Made by a program: the position numbers and the translations under genes. The notes under the pieces were generated by a model. That model saw only the letters and a list, made by a program, of their open reading frames with translations. It did no database searches and had not been told where the DNA came from. Below, piece by piece: positions 1 through 6,262 of a stretch of 6,397 nucleotides of DNA; the first letter of the stretch is position 1; each line of letters begins with the position of its first letter. Source of the DNA: Caldifarciminota bacterium UBA3073 (lineage in GTDB: Bacteria > Hydrothermota > UBA3073); NCBI GenBank assembly GCA_002366725.1, contig DFBT01000030.1, positions 9,673 through 16,069 on the forward strand, in the 5' to 3' direction.

Positions 1-15
1 AGATTAGCACGAGAG

Positions 16-138
16 ATTAAAATAAAGAACCCACAAAAATTAAATGTTTTTCACCCAAAAGGTGAATGCCCATATTTTTTAGCCTCTTATATAATCTGTG
101 AATATCTGTGCTCATCCGTGGTTAATGCATATTTTGGG
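16..138 (+). repeat. Left copy of a ~120-bp dispersed repeat (inverted relative to right end)
   Basis: The reverse complement of this stretch aligns with 6221-6343. The best block is 117-138 against 6221-6242, 21 of 22 bases identical and including AATATGCATTAACCACG. Further shared pieces are GCACAGAT, ATATAAGA, a TTCACC/GGTGAA hairpin (50-55 with 61-66, loop 56-60) and an A/T-rich tail (GGTTCTTTATTTTAAT in complement, 16-31). The copies differ by several indels, so this is an old repeat and not a recent duplication. It reads as non-coding intergenic DNA, yet it overlaps the apparent start of the first gene. Confidence 0.75.
94..123 (+). repeat. Three tandem 10-bp units ATCTGTGnnn
   Basis: Three consecutive 10-base units are visible: ATCTGTGAAT (94-103), ATCTGTGCTC (104-113) and ATCCGTGGTT (114-123). 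The period is exactly 10, about one helical turn. The right-end copy keeps only two of these units, the second split by an insertion. The GTG at 118 lies inside the third unit. Confidence 0.8.
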
Positions 139-1857
139 ATTATTGATTCGGTGTTGGTTATCGACCACGATACCACTATCTGCGATAATATCATCTTGAT
201 AGAGGACGCACAACTTATTATTCGGGATTGTTCCTTCTTTTTGAAAGGTGATCTAATTGCGCTTCAGAATTCGCTCTTCTCTGTGAAGAATGCCAATTTT
301 GTGATACCGCAGGATTTCATCTATCAATTTATATTAGCTGCCTTAGACTCGGCGACAATAGAGATAAGTAATTCTCGATTCAACTCTGCCAATCTTCCTG
401 TAAATGGTGCTACTATAGACAGAGGCTCCTTCCTTATGGATAGTGTGGACATGGATGGGGCATTTATTACTTTCAGTATATATGATAACGGTTCAATTAA
501 TATCAGTTATTCTAACAGAGCAGGCGAGTTTGTTGTGCTTGGGGATTCGGCACAACTTAGTATTGCACACTCTGATACGGTACTCGTCTGGCTTGGCTTC
601 CCAGAAGGTTCCTCGGGTGAACTCCACGGCTCTTTTGGCATGGAAGACTGGGTCGAGGAATTTACCTATCCCGACAGTACTTGCCAGGGAATGAACTATT
701 CCATTGGTGTGGACAGTATTTACGGCCTTATGCTCGCTACGATGGTAGAAGACAGCACCGATGTGACTATATATGATGCACAGCTGCCAAGTTCGGGTAA
801 CATCTTTACAGTCCCAATCTGTGATACCATTTCAGGACTCGAGGATGAGTCTCATTATGATGATTGGGTTGCACCATTTCCGGGAAGAAACTTGCACCTC
901 GTAAATTCATCTATCCGCGCTTGGAATCTTTATTTTTTTGGCAACACCGACTTCACTCTCAAGAGTTCGATCTTCGGAGAGTGTCTTTCGAGTGATTCAT
1001 CTAAAACTACACTTATGAACACGACCTGTGACGGCTTCGGTGGGCATATCGGAGCATCAGGTTCGTCTTTCTTCCTCACATTTTTTGCCACGCTCTATAC
1101 CGATGCCCTAATGGAGGAAAACTCTATATCTATGTTTCTTTTGACGAACTTTATGTTTGGGCACCTGATAGCGCGGGATATGGCGGTATCGGTGATATAC
1201 AACACCATTCTTGCCAATCCCATACAAATTTATGACTCAGCTACAGTTATGGTTACAGGTTTATATCCTCCTTCATCCGCATATATTGATGATACTCTCT
1301 CTATTCGGGGAAGTGCAACAATAGTCAGAGCACCCGATTCACCGTTTGAATTTGAGGGCTATCGTGTAGAATATGCTCCAGAAGAAGACACAATGCACTT
1401 TATCCAATTAAATGACCGTATTACCGAGCCCGTTGATGACGGGGAACTCTGCAAATTTCCAACCTTCGGACTTGATATCGGAACTTATATAATTCGGCTT
1501 TGGTATTTCTTCTCCGCCTTTGGAACGAGCGACAGCCTGTCATTTGATAACACGGTCTATTTGGGCTATTACGGAATAGATGAGGGAGACCCCCCTCGGG
1601 AACTCTCGTTGTCCGTTTCCCTCAATCCCTTCAGTTCGGCGACCAGTATCTATTACAACATTCCGCAGTTGTCCGAGCTTGAGTTATCTATTTACAATAT
1701 CTGTGGCCAGAAGATAGCCACCCTCGATAAGGGGACCAAAAAAGCGGGTAGATACATGACGACATGGAGTGCGAGGAACTTCCCTGACGGAGTGTATCTC
1801 TGCCAGCTGAAAACGGGGAATGATATGAGAACGAGAAAGATAATAAAATTGAGATGA
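118..1857 (+). CDS. Secreted beta-helix protein with FlgD-like/T9SS C-terminal sorting domain, probably 5'-truncated
   Basis: Residues about 10-380 (numbered from the GTG at 118) repeat short beta-strand motifs of the type DSAxxxI, for example LDSATIEIS, GDSAQLSIA and YDSATVMVT. This fits a right-handed parallel beta-helix. Residues about 385-482 resemble the Ig-like domain of extracellular bacterial proteins (IRGSA, YRVEYAP, GTYIIRL). Residues 496-579 are a typical FlgD-like / type IX secretion sorting domain: SVSLNPFSSATSI, ELELSIYNICGQKIATL, DGVYLCQL and a basic end RTRKIIKLR. The protein should therefore be exported and surface-attached or released; no enzymatic motif is seen, and adhesion or structure is a guess. 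No signal peptide is present. The frame is open from position 1, but positions up to about 138 belong to a dispersed repeat and there is no ribosome binding site before the GTG. GTG151 or TTG154 are other possible starts. I infer loss of the true 5' end; an upstream extension beyond the window remains possible. Confidence 0.75.
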   Translation: MVNAYFGIIDSVLVIDHDTTICDNIILIEDAQLIIRDCSFFLKGDLIALQNSLFSVKNANFVIPQDFIYQFILAALDSATIEISNSRFNSANLPVNGATIDRGSFLMDSVDMDGAFITFSIYDNGSINISYSNRAGEFVVLGDSAQLSIAHSDTVLVWLGFPEGSSGELHGSFGMEDWVEEFTYPDSTCQGMNYSIGVDSIYGLMLATMVEDSTDVTIYDAQLPSSGNIFTVPICDTISGLEDESHYDDWVAPFPGRNLHLVNSSIRAWNLYFFGNTDFTLKSSIFGECLSSDSSKTTLMNTTCDGFGGHIGASGSSFFLTFFATLYTDALMEENSISMFLLTNFMFGHLIARDMAVSVIYNTILANPIQIYDSATVMVTGLYPPSSAYIDDTLSIRGSATIVRAPDSPFEFEGYRVEYAPEEDTMHFIQLNDRITEPVDDGELCKFPTFGLDIGTYIIRLWYFFSAFGTSDSLSFDNTVYLGYYGIDEGDPPRELSLSVSLNPFSSATSIYYNIPQLSELELSIYNICGQKIATLDKGTKKAGRYMTTWSARNFPDGVYLCQLKTGNDMRTRKIIKLR

Positions 1858-1889
1858 GTGGTCAGCTCGGAACCTTCCAATTTTTTTTC

Positions 1890-1918
1890 TTGACTTTTTC
1901 CTCGTTTAGTGCTATAAT
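1890..1918 (+). promoter_or_regulatory. Sigma70-type promoter for the PocR kinase
   Basis: The -35 box TTGACT (1890-1895) and the -10 box TATAAT (1913-1918) are separated by exactly 17 bases. A run of eight T lies just upstream (1881-1888). Transcription should start near 1925, giving a leader of about 59 nt before the GTG at 1984. The -35 differs from consensus only at the last base. Confidence 0.8.
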
Positions 1919-1939
1919 TACTTGATAGGGATCGGTGAA

Positions 1940-1987
1940 ATGATGAGTTACCCTGATTTACCGTCTGTTTCAAGAGGTGCACGGTGA
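1940..1987 (+). CDS. Possible 15-aa leader peptide coupled to the kinase
   Basis: Two adjacent ATG codons (1940 and 1943) open a short frame, MMSYPDLPSVSRGAR, that ends at TGA 1985-1987. This overlaps the kinase GTG start in a GTGA arrangement. AGGG at 1927-1930 is a plausible ribosome binding site for the first ATG. The frame lies wholly in the leader downstream of the predicted promoter. It could couple translation to the kinase, but a frame this short can arise by chance and no regulatory run of codons is present. Confidence 0.25.
   Translation: MMSYPDLPSVSRGAR
1973..1979 (+). promoter_or_regulatory. Ribosome binding site supporting the GTG start at 1984
   Basis: AGAGGTG sits with its GAGG core six bases before GTG1984. 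It supports this GTG as the kinase start over the next in-frame ATG at 2035, which would cut into the N-terminal coiled coil. Confidence 0.65.
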
Positions 1988-3573
1988 GAGATAAAGAAAA
2001 GACAAAAGAGCAACTTGTAAACGAATTGGTGGAAATGCGCCGACGAATTAATGAATTGAAATCGTCAGAAACGCGGCGCGAGGGGTTGGAAGAAGTACTT
2101 GAACACAGGCTGATCGCATTGACTCAACCCGTTGGTAAAGTGGGTGAGTTGAAACTGACGGATATCATTGACTTAAAAATTCTGCAGGAGTTGCAGGATG
2201 GGTTCGCTGAAGCCCATAATGTTGCTTCGATCGTATTCGAGCTCGATGGCGTGCCGATCACCAAGCCGGGTAACTTCAGCGAGTTCTGCCGTTTGATACG
2301 CTCAACTCCGAAAGGGGCACAAAATTGCCAAAAATCAGACGCCGAATTGGCGAGGGAATGCGCTTCCGGTTCGCCGAGTATAGCCCATTGTGCGGCTTTT
2401 GAAAAAATAATGGGTGGCGTTGTGCCCATAATTGTTGGCGGCAGACACATAGCAAATTGGGGCATTGGACAGGGAGTAACAGATAAGCTTGATGAAGATA
2501 AAGTTCGCCAATATGCCAGAGAGATTGAGGTGGATGAGGAGAAACTTGTTGCCGCCTCAAAGGAATTACGGGTCATGCCGAGGGAGCAGTTTGAAAGGTT
2601 TGTCTATTTTTTGGATGTCATGGCGAGACACATTTCCTTGCTCGGTATGCAGAACCTTCAGCAAGCTCGCTGCAACACCAAGCGCAAACACATGAAGGAG
2701 GCACTTCAGAGAGCCAAAGATAAGCTGGAGATTGAAGTGGAGAAGCGTACCTCCGAATTGAGGATTGCAAATGAACAACTGAGGAAAGAGATAAGGGAGC
2801 GAAAAAGGGCGGAGGAGGAGAAAGAAAAGATACGAGCCCAGTTCTACCAGGCGCAGAAGATAGAGGCTATTGGGAGATTGGCTGGGGGGATTGCCCACAA
2901 CTTTAACAACCTGTTGACCACCATTCAAGGGTATGCCGACCTGTCGAAGAGGAAGGTCGACGAGAATGACCCTTTGTATAAGTATCTGAGCCATATACAC
3001 GGTGCCACCGTGCGGGGGACCGACCTCACGCGTCAGTTACTTCTTTTCAGCCGCAGACACCCAATGGAGTTTGCCTCGCTCGACATAAACAGGACAATTG
3101 AGTACTTATTGAAAATGCTCGGGAGCCTCATAAGTGAGAGCATCACCGTTTATGTCGACCTGCAGCCCGACCTCTGGACGGTACGGGGTGATAAGGGAAG
3201 TATTGAACAGGTGGTTATGAATCTGGCACTCAATGCCAGGGACGCCATGCCCGAAGGTGGGAGGCTCACCATCAAGACCAAAAATGTGACTCTAAAGAAG
3301 AAGGACAGCGAGATAATTCCCGAATCACGGCCGGGCGAATTTATTTGCCTATCAGTTGCAGACACGGGGGTCGGCATGGATGAGGAAATCATTCAGCACA
3401 TATTTGAGCCCTTTTTCAGCACCAAAGAGGCTGGAAAGGGTATCGGACTCGGTCTGTCAACTGTTAAAGGCATCATCGGACAGCACGAGGGGTGGATAAA
3501 TGTTTGCAGTGAACCCGGGAAAGGCTCGATTTTCGAGGTCTATCTGCCGGCTGTTTCCACAGCTGCAAAATGA
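1984..3573 (+). CDS. PocR-domain sensor histidine kinase (soluble)
   Basis: This 529-residue protein is a two-component sensor kinase that should autophosphorylate on a histidine and pass the phosphate to a response regulator not present here. Residues 5-45 form a charged coiled coil (KTKEQLVNELVEMRRRINEL). Residues about 57-225 match the PocR ligand-binding domain: FCRLIRSTPKGAQNC, a Cys at 136, then VPIIVGGRHIANWGIGQ. PocR domains are predicted to sense small hydrocarbon-like ligands. A second coiled coil (235-290) leads to the dimerisation/phosphoacceptor helix with His305 in GGIAHNFNNLL. The ATPase domain has an N box (VMNLALNARD, Asn413 and Asn417), G1 (DTGVGM, 460-465), F box (IFEPFF, 473-478) and G2 (GKGIGLGL, 484-491). 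All catalytic motifs are intact. There is no transmembrane segment, PAS or receiver domain, so a cytoplasmic ligand is likely. It has its own promoter. The function class is confident; the ligand is unknown. Confidence 0.93.
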   Translation: MRDKEKTKEQLVNELVEMRRRINELKSSETRREGLEEVLEHRLIALTQPVGKVGELKLTDIIDLKILQELQDGFAEAHNVASIVFELDGVPITKPGNFSEFCRLIRSTPKGAQNCQKSDAELARECASGSPSIAHCAAFEKIMGGVVPIIVGGRHIANWGIGQGVTDKLDEDKVRQYAREIEVDEEKLVAASKELRVMPREQFERFVYFLDVMARHISLLGMQNLQQARCNTKRKHMKEALQRAKDKLEIEVEKRTSELRIANEQLRKEIRERKRAEEEKEKIRAQFYQAQKIEAIGRLAGGIAHNFNNLLTTIQGYADLSKRKVDENDPLYKYLSHIHGATVRGTDLTRQLLLFSRRHPMEFASLDINRTIEYLLKMLGSLISESITVYVDLQPDLWTVRGDKGSIEQVVMNLALNARDAMPEGGRLTIKTKNVTLKKKDSEIIPESRPGEFICLSVADTGVGMDEEIIQHIFEPFFSTKEAGKGIGLGLSTVKGIIGQHEGWINVCSEPGKGSIFEVYLPAVSTAAK

Positions 3574-3668
3574 GATTGAGGGCTACATGGGGGCTGTTGA
3601 GTTATTTTGAGAGATATGTTGAAGTGGTGGTCTGGCTGTGCCTGCGAGAATATGCTGGAGGGCTATAA
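3570..3668 (+). CDS. Possible 32-aa small ORF overlapping the kinase stop
   Basis: An ATG at 3570 overlaps the kinase stop in an ATGA arrangement and opens 32 codons ending with TAA at 3666-3668. The product begins MRLRATWGLLSYFERY and has a short hydrophobic core (VEVVVWLCL). The overlap is the classical layout for translational coupling. There is no Shine-Dalgarno sequence and I recognise no family, so chance is a real alternative. Apart from this frame, 3574-3700 shows no feature I can support: no clear promoter or terminator for the next gene. Confidence 0.2.
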   Translation: MRLRATWGLLSYFERYVEVVVWLCLREYAGGL

Positions 3669-3700
3669 CACATCACCCGTTGGGTAACGAAAGTTGGGTT

Positions 3701-4636
3701 ATGAGAATATCATACTTTTGTATAATTTTTTTGCTCTTGCAGGGGACTATTTTAAGCCGGCAATATAATTTTAAGACATACTCGGTAGAAGACGGCTTGG
3801 CACAATCGCAGGTATTTGCTGTTTGTCAAGATGGCAAAGGTTATATGTGGTTTGGTACAAATGGAGGGGGTGTCAGCAAATACGATGGTATGAATTTTAC
3901 TAACCTGACTACGAAAGACGGCTTGAGCGATAATATTGTCAATTCTATCATCGAGGATCATCAAGGCAATCTGTGGTTTGGGACTGATGTTGGTATAAGT
4001 AAATATGATGGTGAAACTTTTACCAATTTCACTATAAAAAAGGGCTTAAATGACAACACAATCTGGGCTACTTTAGAAGATAGCAAAGGCAATCTGTGGT
4101 TTGGGACTGATGGTGGTATCAGCAAATACGATGGAGAAACATTTACGAATTTTACCACAAAAGATGGCTTAAGTAATAGTACTATCTATTGTATCACTGG
4201 GGATAGTAAAAGTAATATATGGTTTGGGACAAATGGAGGAGGGGTGTACAAATATGATGAGAAAAGCTTTACGAATTTCACCACAAAAGATGGCTTAGTT
4301 GATAACACTATCTTTTCCATTTTGAAAGATAGTAAAGGTAATCTGTGGCTTGCCACACACGGAGGTGTAAGTAAATATGATGGAAAAAGATTTACAAATT
4401 TCACCACAGGAGAGGGCTTAACTAATGATCGTGTCTCGTTTGTTTTGGAGAACCGTGAAGGCAATATGTGGTTTGCTACCGATGGTGGAGGTGTGAGTGA
4501 ATATGACGGAAAAACTTTTATTAATTATACCGCAAAAGATGGCTTGAGCAGTGATTTTGTCATGTGTGTTTTGGAAGAGATATCACCGAGCAGAAGCAAG
4601 TGGAGAAGGCGCTCGAAACCGAGAAGGAACAACTAA
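3701..4636 (+). CDS. Exported two-component-regulator propeller protein, truncated and frameshifted at its C-terminus
   Basis: ATG3701 is chosen because it is followed directly by a signal peptide or membrane anchor (MRISYFCIIFLLLQGTILS). A GTG at 3638 in the same frame would add 21 unlikely residues. After a first partial blade (YNFKTYSVEDGLAQSQV) there are six repeats of 41-42 residues with the pattern GNLWFGTDGGISKYDG...FTNFTTKDGLSDNTI. These are Reg_prop repeats, which form the periplasmic beta-propeller sensor half of large hybrid kinases. Such proteins normally have 7 or 14 blades followed by a Y_Y_Y domain, a membrane helix and a kinase. Here the coding stops matching after VLE (codon 4574-4576), precisely where repeat seven should begin, and about 20 out-of-frame residues rich in Arg, Ser and Lys follow to the stop. 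The product would be a periplasmic propeller lacking its closing blade and any output domain, so it is probably non-functional as a sensor. The repeat family is certain; the decay is inferred. Confidence 0.85.
   Translation: MRISYFCIIFLLLQGTILSRQYNFKTYSVEDGLAQSQVFAVCQDGKGYMWFGTNGGGVSKYDGMNFTNLTTKDGLSDNIVNSIIEDHQGNLWFGTDVGISKYDGETFTNFTIKKGLNDNTIWATLEDSKGNLWFGTDGGISKYDGETFTNFTTKDGLSNSTIYCITGDSKSNIWFGTNGGGVYKYDEKSFTNFTTKDGLVDNTIFSILKDSKGNLWLATHGGVSKYDGKRFTNFTTGEGLTNDRVSFVLENREGNMWFATDGGGVSEYDGKTFINYTAKDGLSSDFVMCVLEEISPSRSKWRRRSKPRRNN
3839..4579 (+). repeat. Six tandem 123/126-bp coding repeats (propeller blades)
   Basis: Repeat units start at 3839, 3965, 4088, 4211, 4337 and 4460, spaced 126, 123, 123, 126 and 123 bases apart. 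Each encodes one blade beginning GNLWFGT or a close variant. Units two and three are the most alike: their first 25 bases (3965-3989 and 4088-4112) are identical. That suggests recent duplication or gene conversion within the array. Unit four lacks the usual first Gly (SNIWFGT), and unit five has WLAT for WFGT. Confidence 0.9.
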
Positions 4637-4746
4637 AGCTAATGAACAGCGCCATGGTTAAAAGAGAATTGAGGGTGATAGAACTCAAGAAAGAAATTAA
4701 TTCCCTCCTCAGAGAACTTGGTAAGGAAGAAAAATATAGTTGGTAA
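4570..4746 (+). pseudogene. Remnant of a PAS-type sensor protein (C-terminal linker)
   Basis: In the frame +2 relative to the propeller gene, 4570-4746 encodes FGRDITEQKQVEKALETEKE followed by a long coiled coil (QLKLMNSAMVKRELRVIELK, then KEINSLLRELGKEEKYSW) and a stop. RDITEQKQ is the hallmark end of a PAS/PAC domain, and MVKRELRVIELKKEIN is the helical linker found after PAS domains in histidine kinases. The PAS core itself is absent, the frame closes upstream at TGA 4552-4554, and GTG4564 has no ribosome binding site. It is most likely the 3' end of a separate or once-continuous sensor gene, joined here by deletion. After the stop, 4747-4868 holds no gene I can support. Confidence 0.75.
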
Positions 4747-4868
4747 AAAGAACGGGTTTTCGGAACCGATCTGTATGGGAAAAACCTGTCCCCACAAGGT
4801 GATTATCCCGGTAGATTTGTAGAAAGGGGTAGCCATCACGACGCCTTGAAACATTCTCTAATTTTTTC

Positions 4869-4897
4869 TTGACAGGGGTTTAAAGTTGTGGTATAAT
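4869..4897 (+). promoter_or_regulatory. Consensus sigma70-type promoter for the binding protein
   Basis: TTGACA (4869-4874) and TATAAT (4892-4897) are separated by 17 bases, a full match to the consensus. Six T lie just upstream (4862-4867). Transcription should begin near 4904, leaving about 28 nt before ATG4932. The piece AATTTTTTCTTGAC closely matches that of the kinase promoter. Confidence 0.87.
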
Positions 4898-4931
4898 ACA
4901 ACTCGAGATAAAAATCCATTTGTTTAAAATC

Positions 4932-6197
4932 ATGGTAAGGAAACTCATATACCTAATACTTGTTTTCCTTCTCGTCGGTTGTAGCAGGGGAAATAATGGG
5001 GTAACAGAGGTGAAATTCTGGCATGTAATGGGAGGGCCCCTTGGTAAAGCACTTAACGAGCTCATAGATGAGTTCAACGAGGAGAATCCCGGTATACATA
5101 TCGCATCCGTGAGTATGGGAAACTATCAGGCACTTACGCAGAAGATTATGGCATCTATACTTGCCGGTAATCCGCCAACCATTGCCCAGGTATATGAGTC
5201 CTGGACATCAAGCCTTATGCGGGCAGATGCAATACAGCCAATAGAGGATTTTATACGGGGAGAGGATGGACTGTCGGACGAGGAAATTTCTGATATATTC
5301 CCCGTGTTTATAAGAGACAACACCTGGGATGGAAGGTTCATAACAATTCCCTTCAATAAGAGTGTGACAACATACTTCTACAATATGGATATGTTTGAAG
5401 ACGATGGTATAGAGAGATTTCCAGATACATGGGACGAATTTGTCGAGGTGGCAAAAAGATTGACGAAGGACATAGACGGTGACGGTGAGCCCGATGTATG
5501 GGGAACAGCGTTTCCCGTTAGTGCGACGATGTTTGAGCAGATATTATATGCGAAGGGGGGGCAACTCCTTTCTCCCGACGAAAAACATCCCATGTTTCAA
5601 TGTGAGGAGGGTATCGAGGCTATCGAGTTTATACACGACCTCATATATACCCACGATGTTGCATATCTCACCACGGGCTACGAGCATCAGGATGACTTTA
5701 TTGCGGGGAATGTGGCGATGATATCGGGTTCATCTGTTTCCTATTCATTCATCAGAGAGGCAAAACCCAGTTTCAGAATGGGGCTTGCGCCTCCACCGGG
5801 TGACAAGAAGAAAGCGGTTTTTATAGCGGGCACAAATGTCGCAATATTTCGGAACTCCGGAGAAAAAGAAAAAGAAGCCGCCTGGAAATTCCTGAAGTGG
5901 TTCACATCAAGCGAGATTCAGGCAAGATGGGCCATTGTGACCGGTTATCTTCCCATCAGAGAATCTACACTCGAACTTCCAGATGTGAGAAAGCACTTGC
6001 AAGCTGTTCCGGGGCTCAAAGATGTGTGGGCATCTCTTGACTATGCACTTATAGAGCCAAGGGCACCGGGTTGGCTTGTGGGCAGGAGACTTCTCTCCGA
6101 TATCGGGATAGAACCCGTGCTACGGGGGGGAATGGGAGTAAAGGAGTCTTTTGCAAGATGTGCAAAAGAAATAGAGAGGGCACTCGCCCTGGAGTGA
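4932..6197 (+). CDS. ABC transporter substrate-binding lipoprotein (sugar-type, SBP family 1)
   Basis: The product captures a solute outside the inner membrane and delivers it to an ABC permease. From ATG4932 it has 421 residues. The start MVRKLIYLILVFLLVGC is a lipoprotein signal with the lipobox ending at Cys17, so the mature protein should be lipid-anchored. A TTG at 4920 would add only four residues. From residue 24 onwards it follows the family-1 extracellular solute-binding fold used for oligosaccharides and glycerol-3-phosphate: VKFWHVMGG, LNELIDEFNEENPGI, IMASILAGNPPTIAQVYES, then FPDTWDEFVEVAKRLT, and late in the domain AAWKFLKWFTSSEIQARWA and TGYLPIRES. Residues 180-191 (DIDGDGEPDVWG) form an EF-hand-like Asp loop seen in other members and possibly binding calcium. 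No Shine-Dalgarno sequence is evident in the short leader. No permease or ATPase gene follows within the remaining 200 bases. The family is confident; the substrate cannot be told. Confidence 0.93.
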   Translation: MVRKLIYLILVFLLVGCSRGNNGVTEVKFWHVMGGPLGKALNELIDEFNEENPGIHIASVSMGNYQALTQKIMASILAGNPPTIAQVYESWTSSLMRADAIQPIEDFIRGEDGLSDEEISDIFPVFIRDNTWDGRFITIPFNKSVTTYFYNMDMFEDDGIERFPDTWDEFVEVAKRLTKDIDGDGEPDVWGTAFPVSATMFEQILYAKGGQLLSPDEKHPMFQCEEGIEAIEFIHDLIYTHDVAYLTTGYEHQDDFIAGNVAMISGSSVSYSFIREAKPSFRMGLAPPPGDKKKAVFIAGTNVAIFRNSGEKEKEAAWKFLKWFTSSEIQARWAIVTGYLPIRESTLELPDVRKHLQAVPGLKDVWASLDYALIEPRAPGWLVGRRLLSDIGIEPVLRGGMGVKESFARCAKEIERALALE

Positions 6198-6242
6198 TTA
6201 TAAACTCAATAAAAAATAAACCCAGAATATGCATTAACCACG

Positions 6243-6262
6243 CCCGCCTGCCGGTAGGCAGG
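6243..6262. repeat. 20-bp palindromic insertion in the right repeat
   Basis: CCCGCCTGCCGGTAGGCAGG sits between CCACG (6238-6242) and GATAAGCACAGAT (6263-6275). In the left copy the corresponding sequences are directly adjacent. Its core is a 6-bp inverted repeat, CCTGCC (6247-6252) and GGCAGG (6257-6262), around GGTA. It resembles short dispersed palindromes known in many uncultured bacterial genomes. Confidence 0.75.

Noticed and set aside
67..95. Promoter in the left repeat using TATAAT at 90-95
   Set aside because: No -35 match exists at 16-18 bp spacing, and the right repeat copy has TATGAT at this place.
1861..1888. Intrinsic terminator after the beta-helix gene (GGAACCTTCC then T8)
   Set aside because: The stem would be three or four pairs with an impossible or tiny loop; the T-run fits better as part of the promoter upstream region.
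1692..1982. Open frame on the minus strand across the kinase promoter
   Set aside because: It is antisense to the certain sorting domain and to a strong promoter, and its translation resembles no family.
2124..3000. Several minus-strand open frames over the kinase gene
   Set aside because: They are shadows of the kinase codons; the + strand protein has every expected domain motif.
3638..3700. GTG3638 as the start of the propeller gene
   Set aside because: It would place 21 polar and mixed residues before an obvious signal peptide; ATG3701 starts precisely at the signal peptide.
4753..4768. CGGGTTTTCGGAACCG as a terminator after the sensor remnant
   Set aside because: The stem is only about five pairs with a bulge, and no T-run follows.
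4747..4869. Continuation of the PAS-remnant frame after its stop (41 open codons)
   Set aside because: The stretch has no start or ribosome binding site and no recognised motif; this length without a stop is expected by chance.
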